DNA from: Arthrobacter sp. EpRS71
GTDB lineage: Bacteria; Actinomycetota; Actinomycetes; Actinomycetales; Micrococcaceae
Assembly: GCF_001512285.1 (NCBI RefSeq)
Contig: NZ_LNUV01000006.1
Location: 1,848,361 to 1,912,360, forward strand
Reading direction: 5' to 3'
Length of the DNA: 64,000 nt
The notes under the pieces were generated by a model. The model was not told the DNA's origin, searched no databases, and saw only the letters and a list, made by a program, of their open reading frames with translations. Shown here piece by piece: positions 1-8,001 of the stretch. Positions within the stretch are counted from its first letter, which is position 1. Each line of letters opens with the position of its first letter. A program made the position numbers and the translations under genes.

Positions 1-2
1 AA

Positions 3-1262
3 AACACCTGGAACATGTTGAAGGGTGAAGACAAGGCCATCGACATTGTCACGGCCGGCAACTATGCCTATGTGGATTCCGTGGAGGCAGGCGCCAATGA
101 CAAGGAAGTCATAGTCACCACCACCCAACCGGTCTACCCGTTGGACTCGCTCTTCTTTGGATTGATCCACCCGGCCAACAACTCTGCCGAGACCTTCAAC
201 ACGGGCTTCACGGGCAACATGCATCCTGAGTGGATGGCAGGGCCGTTCAAGGTGGAGAACTACGACACCACCGCCAAGACGGTCACCATGGTTCCCAACG
301 AGAAATGGTGGGGCCAGAAGCCGGTCCTCGAAAAGGTCATCTGGCGCCAGATGGAGCCGAGTGCAACCATCGCCGCGTTCAAGAACGGTGAGATCGACGC
401 CGCTAACGGCCGTACGCTTGGCCGCTACAAGCAGCTCGAAGGAACCACCAACTCCGAGATCCGCCGTGGCCAGCGTCTGTTCGCAGGCGGCTTGAACCTC
501 AACGCCAAGCGCCCTGCCCTCACCGATGTCGCCGTGCGCAAGGCGATCTTCACCGCCGTCGACCGCAAGGCCATCCGCGACGTCCGTTTCAACGGCCTGA
601 ACTGGTCCGAAGAGAGCTCCGGCTCCATGATGCTCATGCCGTTCTCTGAGTACTACCAGGACAACTACCCCGTAAAGGACACCGGCGCCGAGGCTGCCAA
701 GAAGGTCCTGACGGACGCCGGCTACACGGCCAACGACAAGGGCATCATGGCGAAGGATGGCGTCCCCGTCTCCTTCAAGATCACCAACTTCGGTGACGAT
801 CCCACCACCGCTGCAACGTCGCAGACCCTGCAGAAGCAGCTCCAGGCTGCCGGCATGGACGTTTCCATCGACCAGCGCGGTGACGCTGACTTCGGCAAGG
901 TTGTTGGCTCCCGTGAGTTCGATGTGACCATCTCCGGTTACACCGTGGGCCCGGACGCTACCGACGCCGTGAAGCAGTACTACGATTCCGAGACCAACGA
1001 AAACGGCCTCGGCGACGCTGAGCTTGACGCCGAAATCAAGCGTCTTTCCACCATCGCCGATGACGCCGAGCGCAACAAGGCAGCCATGGACGTCGAGAAG
1101 AAGCACATGGAAAAATACTTCTCCATGGGCGTCGTCATGAACGGCCCGGAGATCCAGTTCGTGCGGACAGGTCTTGCCAACTACGGCCCGTCCCTGTTCC
1201 AGAGCCTCTCCAACGTTCCGGACTGGACCACCATCGGCTGGGAAAAGGGCGCCAAGAAGTAG
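3..1262 (+). CDS. ABC transporter substrate-binding protein, family 5 (5' partial)
   Basis: This is the C-terminal part of an extracellular solute-binding protein of the oligopeptide/dipeptide/nickel type (SBP family 5), which delivers a ligand to an ABC importer at the outer membrane face. The frame is open from the first bases, so the signal peptide and N-terminus lie outside the window. The visible part has the family features: an NEKWWG segment, a block around 'FKNGEIDAA', the 'VRKAIFTAVDRKAI' helix and a late 'YFSMGVVMNGPE' segment. Length fits a roughly 550-residue protein lacking its first quarter or so. No permease or ATPase follows; a strong hairpin comes straight after the stop, so the gene is probably last in its operon. 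The ligand cannot be told. Confidence 0.85.
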   Translation, partial: NTWNMLKGEDKAIDIVTAGNYAYVDSVEAGANDKEVIVTTTQPVYPLDSLFFGLIHPANNSAETFNTGFTGNMHPEWMAGPFKVENYDTTAKTVTMVPNEKWWGQKPVLEKVIWRQMEPSATIAAFKNGEIDAANGRTLGRYKQLEGTTNSEIRRGQRLFAGGLNLNAKRPALTDVAVRKAIFTAVDRKAIRDVRFNGLNWSEESSGSMMLMPFSEYYQDNYPVKDTGAEAAKKVLTDAGYTANDKGIMAKDGVPVSFKITNFGDDPTTAATSQTLQKQLQAAGMDVSIDQRGDADFGKVVGSREFDVTISGYTVGPDATDAVKQYYDSETNENGLGDAELDAEIKRLSTIADDAERNKAAMDVEKKHMEKYFSMGVVMNGPEIQFVRTGLANYGPSLFQSLSNVPDWTTIGWEKGAKK

Positions 1263-1297
1263 CCCCCATGCAGTAGTTTCCCAAGCGTAGTTTCCTG

Positions 1298-1350
1298 AAG
1301 GCCGGGAACCCCTCAAGCTGATTCGTCAGTGCGGGGAGGCTCCCGGCCTT
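1298..1350 (+). terminator. Hairpin terminator after the binding-protein gene
   Basis: The arms AAGGCCGGGA (1298-1307) and TCCCGGCCTT (1341-1350) are exact complements, and an inner CCCC/GGGG pair (1309-1312, 1333-1336) extends the stem. It begins 36 bases after the stop codon. No long T run follows, as is common in high-GC actinobacteria. Confidence 0.7.
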
Positions 1351-1363
1351 CGCCGTCCCCACC

Positions 1364-1404
1364 CTCTCTCACATCCCTCGTGCTTCAGCCAATCCCTCTC
1401 TCAC
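1364..1404. repeat. CTCTCTCAC repeat, second location
   Basis: CTCTCTCACATCCCTCGTG (1364-1382) differs by one base from the copy at 58555-58573. A shorter copy, CTCTCTCAC, follows at 1396-1404. Both lie between a terminator and a leaderless promoter. Confidence 0.65.
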
Positions 1405-1454
1405 CCGGTGATAGAGGGTCGGCGGGAAAGGGCCATTACCTGCGAGAGGGTCGG

Positions 1455-1466
1455 TAGCCTAGGCAC
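1455..1466 (+). promoter_or_regulatory. Leaderless-type promoter -10 for the 1467 gene
   Basis: TAGCCT (1455-1460) fits the TANNNT -10 pattern and ends six bases before the ATG, so transcription would start at or next to the start codon. No Shine-Dalgarno sequence lies in between. Confidence 0.4.
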
Positions 1467-2513
1467 ATGACTTCCGATCCGATCCGTACCGCCGTCGCAG
1501 GTTTTGGCCTGTCGGGCAGCGTCTTCCACGCACCCTTCATCGCCAGCAACCCTGCCTACGAGCTCGCAGTGATTTCAACGTCGGACGCCGGGAGGCAGGC
1601 GACAGCGAAAGATCGCTACCCGGAAGCCACCATCGTCAACACCCCGGAGGACATCCTGGCCCTCGCTGACACACTGGACCTGATCGTTCTGGGCACGCCG
1701 CCCGCCACCCATTTCCCCCTTGCGAAAGCTGCGCTGGAAGCCGGGCTCGACGTCGTCGTGGATAAACCGTTCACGGTGCGCAGCGCCGAGGGCGAGGAAC
1801 TGATCCAGTTGGCGGCAAAACTGGGGCGTATCCTCACTGTCTACCAAAACCGGCGGTGGGATGGTGACTCGCTGACGGTGAAGAAACTGCTCGACGCCGG
1901 GACGCTGGGAACCGTGACCCGGTTTGAGGTGGGCATGGAACGCTGGGCGCCGGAGATTTCCAAGGCCTGGAAAGCCAGTGCCACGGCCGACGACGGCGGC
2001 GGTGTCCTGTTCGACCTCGGCACCCACGTCCTCGATCTCACTCTCCGGTTCTTTGGGCCGGCCACCGTCACCTTCGCGGAAATACAGGCTCGTCGTCCTC
2101 AGGAAAGCGCCGACGACGACGTCTTTCTTGTGCTCCGGCACGAGTCGGGTGTGGTCAGCCATGTGACCATCAACCTCAACAGCCACCTCCCTGGCCCACG
2201 CTTCCGCATCCTCGGCACAGAGGGCGGCTTCGTGAAATTCGGCACCGACCCGCAGGAGCCCTATGTGCTGGGTGGCGGCCTTCCGACAGACGCTGAGTAC
2301 GGCGTCGAACCTCCCCAAAACCACGGCACGCTTGAGGCAAACGGGCAGCGCATCACCATCCCCACAGAGCGCGGTGCGTACCCCGAGTTCTACAGGATCC
2401 TCGCCGAAAAGCTCGACGACGGCGGCACGGCCTCCGCGCTTCCGGCGCCAGTGGATCCGGCTGATTCAGTTGCGGTGCTGAAGCTGATTGAACAGGCTAG
2501 GGCGCTGGCGTGA
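1467..2513 (+). CDS. Gfo/Idh/MocA family NAD(P)-dependent oxidoreductase
   Basis: A 348-residue cytoplasmic dehydrogenase of the Gfo/Idh/MocA family, whose members act on sugars, inositols or related compounds. Residues 6-30 form the Rossmann nucleotide-binding segment (VAGFGLSGSVFHAPF). The family EKP motif appears as DKP near residue 97, within 'DVVVDKPFTV'; its lysine is the usual catalytic residue. The C-terminal half carries the 'DLGTHVLDL' segment with the usual active-site histidine. Length is normal. It has no operon partner and probably starts from a leaderless transcript. Its 3' end overlaps the converging gene on the other strand by 17 bases. Substrate unknown. Confidence 0.9.
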   Translation: MTSDPIRTAVAGFGLSGSVFHAPFIASNPAYELAVISTSDAGRQATAKDRYPEATIVNTPEDILALADTLDLIVLGTPPATHFPLAKAALEAGLDVVVDKPFTVRSAEGEELIQLAAKLGRILTVYQNRRWDGDSLTVKKLLDAGTLGTVTRFEVGMERWAPEISKAWKASATADDGGGVLFDLGTHVLDLTLRFFGPATVTFAEIQARRPQESADDDVFLVLRHESGVVSHVTINLNSHLPGPRFRILGTEGGFVKFGTDPQEPYVLGGGLPTDAEYGVEPPQNHGTLEANGQRITIPTERGAYPEFYRILAEKLDDGGTASALPAPVDPADSVAVLKLIEQARALA

Positions 2514-2979
2514 CGTCCGCGCTGGCAACCAGCGAATAGATGGCCTTGAGGTCGTTATTGCCGTCCACCGGCTGGCAGCTCCCGGTCAGCTGGACAACAT
2601 CAGCGGCGGCGTCCTGATGGACCACGGTGACCGCGGTGAACTGTGTCAGCGAGCCCGCCTGCGGGTGGGTGTAACGTGCCTCGCGCACGTGCCAATCCCG
2701 GCCATTGATCATCACGGGCTCTGTGGCGAGCAGGACCGCATCCGGCAAGGCATCCAGGAATGAGTCTACGGATGCGGCGATGTCCTGGAGTTGGTATCCC
2801 GGCAAGCGACGCGACACCGAGATGACCACGTTGGCGGTGTACTTGCCCTCGGAGGTGGGGGCCATGAAGGCGCCTACGGCATCGGGAACCACCTGCTGGG
2901 TCCAACCCTCCGGCGGCGTGAGCTTGATGGAGGGGTAGGCGGGAAAAGCTTCGGACGGGAAAACCTGTTGCGATGTCAT
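2497..2979 (-). CDS. DcrB/LpqN-like small protein (DUF1795-like fold)
   Basis: A 160-residue protein with no signal peptide or membrane segment. The early 'PPEGW' motif, the central 'NGRDWHVRE' strand and the late 'VVQLTGSCQP' strand recall the PsbP/DcrB/LpqN/DUF1795 fold; this is recognition by pattern. A clear ribosome site (AAGGA) precedes the ATG. It is the second gene of a two-gene unit, 33 bases downstream of the WXG100-domain gene. DUF1795 (EagR) proteins act as effector chaperones in type VI secretion, so a chaperone or partner role for the upstream product is possible, but this is inference. It converges on and overlaps the oxidoreductase gene by 17 bases. Confidence 0.7.
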   Translation of the reverse strand: MTSQQVFPSEAFPAYPSIKLTPPEGWTQQVVPDAVGAFMAPTSEGKYTANVVISVSRRLPGYQLQDIAASVDSFLDALPDAVLLATEPVMINGRDWHVREARYTHPQAGSLTQFTAVTVVHQDAAADVVQLTGSCQPVDGNNDLKAIYSLVASADVTPAP

Positions 2980-3012
2980 GGGAGTCCTTCGGAGCAGTGT
3001 CTGTGCAGGAAG

Positions 3013-4218
3013 CTATTTATTGAGGAAGTCGACGAATCCGGTCACGGAATCCACAAGTCCGGACGGACTGAGGGTGATCTGGCCACCCGCGCCCAGCCCC
3101 AGTTCCGCGGTGAGCTTGGCGCCGGCGCCGAGGGTGAGACCGTCTTCATCCATGGAAGCCGTGAAGAAGTGGCCCTCTCCAGCTCCGGCGGCGACCGTTG
3201 CGTTGAGAGTCACGGTCTGGCCCAAAACTTCTACATACCGGCTCCCGGTCAGTTCCGCTCCGGCACCTGCACTGAACGCTGTACCGGTGGTCTCGCGGCC
3301 CTTGACGCTGACTTCTCCTTCGCCGGCGCTTGCCCAAGCCCCGGCGCGCAACTCCCCGCCCTGCCCGAGGGAGAACAAGCCACCAGCGAACTCGGTCTTG
3401 TTATCCATGGTGACTTTCTGGCCTGCGAAGCCCTCGCCGCCGGCCGAAAAGAGGAACGGGCTGCTGGCATTGGCGTGAGCGCTGGCCTCCACTCCGGTCA
3501 TCATCCGCGTGGTGGAGGTGTTGGTGACCCAGCCGTCGAAGAAGTCGGATCGTACGGTGGTCACGTTCTCTGCACCGGCAAACGCTTCGCCGTTGGCGTG
3601 AGCGGTGGGAAGTCCCAGCCCGAAGGGCACGGTGGCCCCGTACTCGCCGTTGGCGCGGGCACCCACAAAGGTTTCGTTGGTAACGGTCGTCTTGACGGGA
3701 CCGAACTCTGAGCCCGCCTTCCAGGTCATGTCCCCTCCGGTGGAGGCCTCGCCGGAGCCACCAACGTCAATGCCTGCCGGACCCAGGGATCCGTGCGTTT
3801 CGCCCGATGCTTTACTGTCGAAGGAACCGTTGCCTTCAACCGTGAAGGGCCCATAGGTGGTGGGATCAAAGGTGAACTCCAGCGACCCCGGGGTTGCCCT
3901 GCCAGACCCATTGGAAAGTCCTCCGTTGGATCCTCCGGCCGAACCACCCAAAGAGGCTTGTTCCTGCTGGTCTGCGTTGAGTTTCAGGGCTCGGGCGTTG
4001 GTCCGCAGGCAAACAGCTGCTGCTCCCAAGCGTCCGTGAAGATCGCTTTGCCACCTGCTCCGGAACTGGTCAGCGTCATTTCCCTGCCAGTACGAACCCG
4101 CCTGGATCATCGCCGTAAGTTGCTGTTGAAGACTGGTGATCTTCTCAGCCTCAGCGTCCATGACAGCGGACAAACGCCGGAGATCCCCGACGTCCGCGCC
4201 TACCAGTCCCTGCCCCAT
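3013..4218 (-). CDS. WXG100-domain protein with long glycine-rich C-terminal region
   Basis: A roughly 401-residue protein. Residues 1-90 look like a WXG100/ESAT-6-type helical hairpin: 'GADVGDLRRL' opens helix 1 and Trp44-Gln-Gly46 (YWQGNDADQF) is the turn. WXG100 proteins are substrates of type VII (ESX) secretion. Residues 100-400 are rich in Gly, Ala, Ser and Thr in a repetitive strand-like pattern, with no domain I recognise. There is no Sec signal peptide. The start is uncertain: the frame is open to ATGs at 4284 and 4338, and 4218 is chosen because it places the WXG helix near the N-terminus. No ESX machinery gene is visible. The 2497-2979 gene follows as a probable partner. Confidence 0.75.
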   Translation of the reverse strand: MGQGLVGADVGDLRRLSAVMDAEAEKITSLQQQLTAMIQAGSYWQGNDADQFRSRWQSDLHGRLGAAAVCLRTNARALKLNADQQEQASLGGSAGGSNGGLSNGSGRATPGSLEFTFDPTTYGPFTVEGNGSFDSKASGETHGSLGPAGIDVGGSGEASTGGDMTWKAGSEFGPVKTTVTNETFVGARANGEYGATVPFGLGLPTAHANGEAFAGAENVTTVRSDFFDGWVTNTSTTRMMTGVEASAHANASSPFLFSAGGEGFAGQKVTMDNKTEFAGGLFSLGQGGELRAGAWASAGEGEVSVKGRETTGTAFSAGAGAELTGSRYVEVLGQTVTLNATVAAGAGEGHFFTASMDEDGLTLGAGAKLTAELGLGAGGQITLSPSGLVDSVTGFVDFLNK

Positions 4219-4548
4219 CAGATGCTCAGCCCCATCACGTATCCCCTGAACGTAGTGACATGTCGATCCCCGGGCATTTACCATTCCCGGCGGTTTCCTG
4301 AGCATAGTTGGCTGCTGCCCAACCGGCCATGGGGACATCTAGCCAGTGTGGACAAGGAGCGGTATGTGGATAACGGCAGTACGGAGGAGAAGCAGGACTC
4401 AGCTTTCAAAAAGAATTCCGGACAGCGCGTAACCTCACCGCCGCCACGAACGATGTAAGGGGTGTGCGGGCCACGTCCGCACACTGATCATCCGGTCGCG
4501 ACCCAACCGCGGCCGGGGCAATCCCAACATCGTTTGTCGGAGGGTTTC

Positions 4549-5292
4549 ATGTCCTTGTTCACTGTCCTCGCCACCAGCAAAGTCGCCGCGGGCGTCCTGG
4601 CTGCCGGAGCCGTAGCTGCCGGTGGAACCGGCGTCGCTGCCTTCAATGGCGCACTTCCCACCGAATTCCAGCAGACCGCCCACAACCTCGTCGGTGCGCC
4701 TGCCCCGGTAGCTGAGAAGGCCGCTGAAGCCGCCGATTCCGCAGCCGCCGATGCCACCGACGCCACCGAAGGCGCCAAGACCAACGCGACTGACGCCGTC
4801 GAGACCGCGAAGGCAACGGCAACCGAAGCCGCCGAGGCTGGCCAGGCCAAGGCTGCCGACGCAGTATCCGATGCCAAGGCTGCGGCAGAGAATGCCACCT
4901 CCCCGGAGGCTTTTGGCCTCTGCACCGCTTTCCTCAAGGGCGGCCTGACGTCTGAAGCGAAGGTCCCGGGCTTCGAGTCCTTGACCATCGCTGCCGGTGG
5001 CGAAGCCAAGGTTGAGGCGCACTGCGAGTCCGTGGTTGAGGCTGGCAAGGCTGCCGGTCTGAAGGCTGACGGTTCGGCAAAGGCTGAGGCCGACGTCGAT
5101 GCCGCAGTGACGTCCGAACTGCCTGCTACCCCTGCAGTACCGGCTGTTCCCGCAGTGCCGGGCGACCCCGCTGTTCCCGCCACGCCGGCTGTTCCCGCAG
5201 TGCCTGCCGTTCCTGGCACTCCTGAGCTGCCCACCCAGGTTCCCACCGAGGTCCCGGCTGTTCCCGGCGCACCCCTCGATTCTGTCCGCTAA
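4549..5292 (+). CDS. Secreted or membrane-anchored Ala-rich protein with PAVP repeats
   Basis: A 247-residue protein of unknown function. Residues 9-33 are hydrophobic and small-residue-rich, fitting a signal peptide or anchor. Residues 50-130 are an Ala/Glu/Lys/Thr-rich, probably helical stretch. A central segment holds two cysteines (in 'GLCTAF' and 'EAHCES') that could form a disulphide. From about residue 185 the chain is a Pro-Ala-Val-Pro repeat tail, as seen in cell-wall-spanning proteins. ATG 4549 was chosen because CGGAGGG lies just upstream. A strong hairpin follows. The ECF sigma factor gene begins 92 bases downstream and may control it, which is inference only. Confidence 0.75.
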   Translation: MSLFTVLATSKVAAGVLAAGAVAAGGTGVAAFNGALPTEFQQTAHNLVGAPAPVAEKAAEAADSAAADATDATEGAKTNATDAVETAKATATEAAEAGQAKAADAVSDAKAAAENATSPEAFGLCTAFLKGGLTSEAKVPGFESLTIAAGGEAKVEAHCESVVEAGKAAGLKADGSAKAEADVDAAVTSELPATPAVPAVPAVPGDPAVPATPAVPAVPAVPGTPELPTQVPTEVPAVPGAPLDSVR

Positions 5293-5316
5293 GCAAGCAG
5301 CGGTTACGGTTTAAGG

Positions 5317-5350
5317 GCGGGGCTCCTTGGCTTAGGACAAGGAGCCCCGC
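5317..5350 (+). terminator. Strong hairpin terminator
   Basis: The arms GCGGGGCTCCTTG (5317-5329) and CAAGGAGCCCCGC (5338-5350) are perfectly complementary around an eight-base loop. It separates the PAVP-repeat gene from the sigma factor gene. Confidence 0.8.
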
Positions 5351-5384
5351 TACGTAATGCAGTGTGGGACGGAGGCATCCACGG

Positions 5385-5936
5385 GTGCTTAACCCTTTGG
5401 CTGATGAAGACGTGCAGGCGGATCAGGACTATCCCGGCCTGCTCTTCACGGCTGCCTACAATAAGTTCGCCGGACCGGTCTTCGGCTATCTCCGGGCCCG
5501 CGGCGTAGACGACCCCGAAGCCGTGACGCAGGACGTTTTTCTGGCCCTTTATCCAAAGCTGGAAACGCTCGACGGCGGCCTTCAAGGGGCGAAGACTTTG
5601 CTGTTCTCCATAGCGCATGCCCGGATGGTGGACCACTATCGCAAACGCGAACGAACGCCCGATTCCACGCCATATGAAGCGGACCTGGACGCACGGCGGT
5701 CACCATCGGCCGAAGACCAAGCCTTCGGACGTGCCGCCGGTTTGGGCGTCACCGAAATTTTGGAGGACCTCCCCGAGGATTATCGGGAGGTCCTGGCACT
5801 CCGGGTCGTCGCCGATGTTTCGGTGGAAGACGCGGCGGCGATCATGGGCAAGTCCCAGGGCGCCATCAAACAACTACAGCGCAGGGCATTGGGTGCATTG
5901 AAGAAGCGTGCACTACTAAGGAACGGCACATCATGA
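5385..5936 (+). CDS. ECF-type RNA polymerase sigma factor
   Basis: A 183-residue sigma-70 family protein of extracytoplasmic-function size. Region 2 spans 'LLFTAAYNKFAGPVFGYLRARG' to 'LLFSIAHARMVDHYRKR', the part that contacts the core enzyme and -10 element. Region 4 runs from 'ILEDLPEDYREVLALRVVAD' to 'QGAIKQLQRRALGALKKR', a helix-turn-helix that reads the -35 element. GTG 5385 is preferred because GGAGGC lies eight bases upstream; GTG 5364 is also in frame. The stop overlaps the next ATG (ATGA), so it is co-translated with its membrane partner, a typical sigma/anti-sigma layout. Confidence 0.9.
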   Translation: MLNPLADEDVQADQDYPGLLFTAAYNKFAGPVFGYLRARGVDDPEAVTQDVFLALYPKLETLDGGLQGAKTLLFSIAHARMVDHYRKRERTPDSTPYEADLDARRSPSAEDQAFGRAAGLGVTEILEDLPEDYREVLALRVVADVSVEDAAAIMGKSQGAIKQLQRRALGALKKRALLRNGTS

Positions 5937-6829
5937 GCGAACAATTTGCGCCTCGCGGACGCCGCGATCAGCAGGCCATCGACCACCTGCTGGCCGACTC
6001 CGGCCTCTCCGGCGACGACGCCCTCCGCACGGAACTTCTCGAGCTCCGATCACTGGCCAGCACTGCCCCTTTGCCGTCCGACGCAGTCCGCGCGCTCATG
6101 GCTGGTGCCCCGGCCCCTGCCACCCAGCAGCTCGCCGCCACCCCAGAGCTCGCCGCCACCCAGCAGCTCACGACGACGGAGGGACCGTCCGCGTCGTCGG
6201 GTGCACCGACGGCGGTACTCGCCACTGTTGCCCCCGAGTCCGCTCCCGTGAACGAACCTGGCGTAGACGAACTTGCCGCGGACGAACTTGCCGCCCGGCG
6301 TCGTCGGAAGCGCCGTACGGCCATCGCAGGCTTTGCTGTTGCCGTGTCCTTGGCTGGCGGAGCTACTGCTGCCGCCGCATCGGAGGGCGGATTGCCCGGA
6401 GCTTTCCAGCACTTGGGAGCAGCAATCGGTTCGGTGGTCTCGCAGCTGACCCCCGGCACCGGCGGCGCTCCCCAACCCGATGCCCCTGCTGGAACCACCC
6501 CCGAGCCGGTACCTGTCCCCGAAGCGCCGCAGCAAGGTCCTACCCGTGTTCACCCCGAGCCCGCACCGGCCGCACCCGGCAGTCCCGCCGATGCCGATCC
6601 TCGGCCGCAGCCCGGTGTCGAACCGGCGCCGCGCACACCCAAGGCGCCGTCGCACCAAGAGCCCGGACGCGGCGTCGTCCCCACGCCTCCCGTGGTGCCC
6701 GTGACCCCGCCGGGGATCGATCCCTCCACGATCGATCCCGCGAAGGTCGATCCTTCACAGCTTGGTCCCTCGGGCATCCCTGTGCCGGTTCCGTCGCAGC
6801 TGATTCCCGAGGTCCCCGCTAAGCCCTAA
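5933..6829 (+). CDS. Probable membrane-bound anti-sigma factor with proline-rich tail
   Basis: A 298-residue single-pass protein. Residues 1-60 are a charged cytoplasmic head with helices (DQQAIDHLLADSG, ALRTELLELRSLA). Residues 60-120 are an Ala/Thr/Pro linker with two copies of a TPELAATQQL-like unit. An Arg/Lys cluster at 122-128 precedes the membrane helix at about 130-150. The outer part, 165-298, is Pro-rich with a DPS(T/Q) repeat near the end. No zinc-binding HxxxCxxC motif is visible, so it is not a classical ZAS anti-sigma factor; the role is inferred from the four-base overlap with the sigma gene and the topology. The proline-rich tail could reach into the cell wall. Confidence 0.7.
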   Translation: MSEQFAPRGRRDQQAIDHLLADSGLSGDDALRTELLELRSLASTAPLPSDAVRALMAGAPAPATQQLAATPELAATQQLTTTEGPSASSGAPTAVLATVAPESAPVNEPGVDELAADELAARRRRKRRTAIAGFAVAVSLAGGATAAAASEGGLPGAFQHLGAAIGSVVSQLTPGTGGAPQPDAPAGTTPEPVPVPEAPQQGPTRVHPEPAPAAPGSPADADPRPQPGVEPAPRTPKAPSHQEPGRGVVPTPPVVPVTPPGIDPSTIDPAKVDPSQLGPSGIPVPVPSQLIPEVPAKP

Positions 6830-6849
6830 CCGCCTGATCCGTTGCTCGA

Positions 6850-6885
6850 CCGCTAATCCGTTGTTGGGCACCAACGGTAAAGCGG
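6850..6885 (+). terminator. Hairpin of the CCGCT..AGCGG family (copy 1)
   Basis: CCGCT-AAT-CCGTTG (6850-6863) pairs with CAACGG-TAA-AGCGG (6872-6885) across an eight-base loop; the three-base AAT/TAA section does not pair. It lies 20 bases after the anti-sigma stop and resembles the elements at 7928-7965 and 13577-13614. Confidence 0.55.
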
Positions 6886-6958
6886 ATTGGGCACGGAGTT
6901 GTCCACATAGGGCTCAATAGCGATGGCTGGCGGCCACCGATGCATCGACTCTGGGTAG

Positions 6959-7915
6959 ATGCAATCACTAAAACTCGATACCCTCATCGCTGCACACTGG
7001 CCGGACACCCCGGTTGCCTCCACCGCTGAGCTTGCTGAGAGGGGCCTCGGAGACCGGGCCCTCACCGCAGGTGTCCGGACCGGGAAGCTACTGAGGCTGA
7101 GGCGTGGATCCTATATAAGGACCGTCGACTGGCGTGGACGAAAACCGTGGGAGCAGGACCTGCTTCGCATCCAGGCTCATCATTGCAGCGTCTCTGGCCA
7201 GGCGACATACAGCCACCGCAGTGCCGCCCGCCTCCATAAGTGCCCGGATTGGGAAGGTGGCCCACAAGTGCACGTCACCACGCAGTTTTCTCCTGCTCAA
7301 GCAAGTTCGGGGGTGGATGTGATTGCGCACGGTGGGCCTCTGAGGCCGCAGGAAATTACGGAAGTGACAACACCGTGGGGACGGCCTGCCCGAGTTACCA
7401 GCCTGGAACGCACTGTGGTGGACTGCGCACGAACCTTGGAGTTTGAAAAAGCAGTGGTCATAGCGGACCAGGCTCTCAGGCGAGGGGCCGATGCCGGGCT
7501 GATGCAGGATTTCCTGGATAGCGGCAGAATCATCCGCGGTAGCCGACGCCTGCACAGGGTTCTCGTCGCAATGGACAGGCGGTCCGAGTCAGCGGGGGAG
7601 ACGCGCACGCGCCTCCTATTGGACACATTGGGGTTCCAGGAGCCCACGCTTCAGCTTGAGGTGGCGACACCTCTTGGCATTTTCCGGGGCGACTTCGGCT
7701 GGGCTGAAAAGAAGGTGATCCTTGAGTTCGATGGTCGTGCCAAATACTTCGACTACGCGCCAACCGATGAGGTCATTTTCTTAGAACGACGCCGCGAGAA
7801 GGCACTGAAGGCCTTGGGCTGGGAAGTCGTTCGAATTGAATGGGGACACCTCAGCAGGCCTTGGGAGGTTCAGCAGATGCTCAAGGTGGCCTTGGACAAA
7901 CGACGAAAAGGCTAA
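6959..7915 (+). CDS. AbiEi-like antitoxin-domain protein with C-terminal DUF559 nuclease-like fold
   Basis: A 318-residue cytoplasmic protein. The N-terminal 60 residues form a winged-helix-like segment (STAELAERGLGDRALTAGVR, then a basic LLRLRRGSYIR strand) of the kind found in type IV toxin-antitoxin AbiEi antitoxins. A middle segment has 'TSLERTVVDCARTL', frequent in these proteins. The last 100 residues carry the DUF559/Vsr-like core: 'FRGDFGWAEKKVILEFDG', then 'ERRREKALKALGWEVVRI', where the Asp, Glu and Lys would be PD-(D/E)XK-type residues. Such standalone genes are frequent in Arthrobacter relatives. No AbiEii toxin gene is adjacent. Nuclease activity is inferred only from the motif. 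Confidence 0.7.
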   Translation: MQSLKLDTLIAAHWPDTPVASTAELAERGLGDRALTAGVRTGKLLRLRRGSYIRTVDWRGRKPWEQDLLRIQAHHCSVSGQATYSHRSAARLHKCPDWEGGPQVHVTTQFSPAQASSGVDVIAHGGPLRPQEITEVTTPWGRPARVTSLERTVVDCARTLEFEKAVVIADQALRRGADAGLMQDFLDSGRIIRGSRRLHRVLVAMDRRSESAGETRTRLLLDTLGFQEPTLQLEVATPLGIFRGDFGWAEKKVILEFDGRAKYFDYAPTDEVIFLERRREKALKALGWEVVRIEWGHLSRPWEVQQMLKVALDKRRKG

Positions 7916-7927
7916 GACAGTGGGAAG

Positions 7928-7965
7928 CCCGCTGTTCCGTTGCTGGGGAGCAACAGAACAGCGGG
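7928..7965 (+). terminator. Hairpin of the CCCGCTGTT family (copy 2), bidirectional
   Basis: CCCGCTGTTCCGTTGCT (starting 7928) pairs with AGCAACAGAACAGCGGG (7949-7965) with a single mismatch and a short loop. It sits between the converging DUF559 gene and ald and probably ends both transcripts. Confidence 0.7.
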
Positions 7966-8001
7966 CCAACGACGTGTTACTGCCGCCGCGAAAGCTCCGC
8001 G

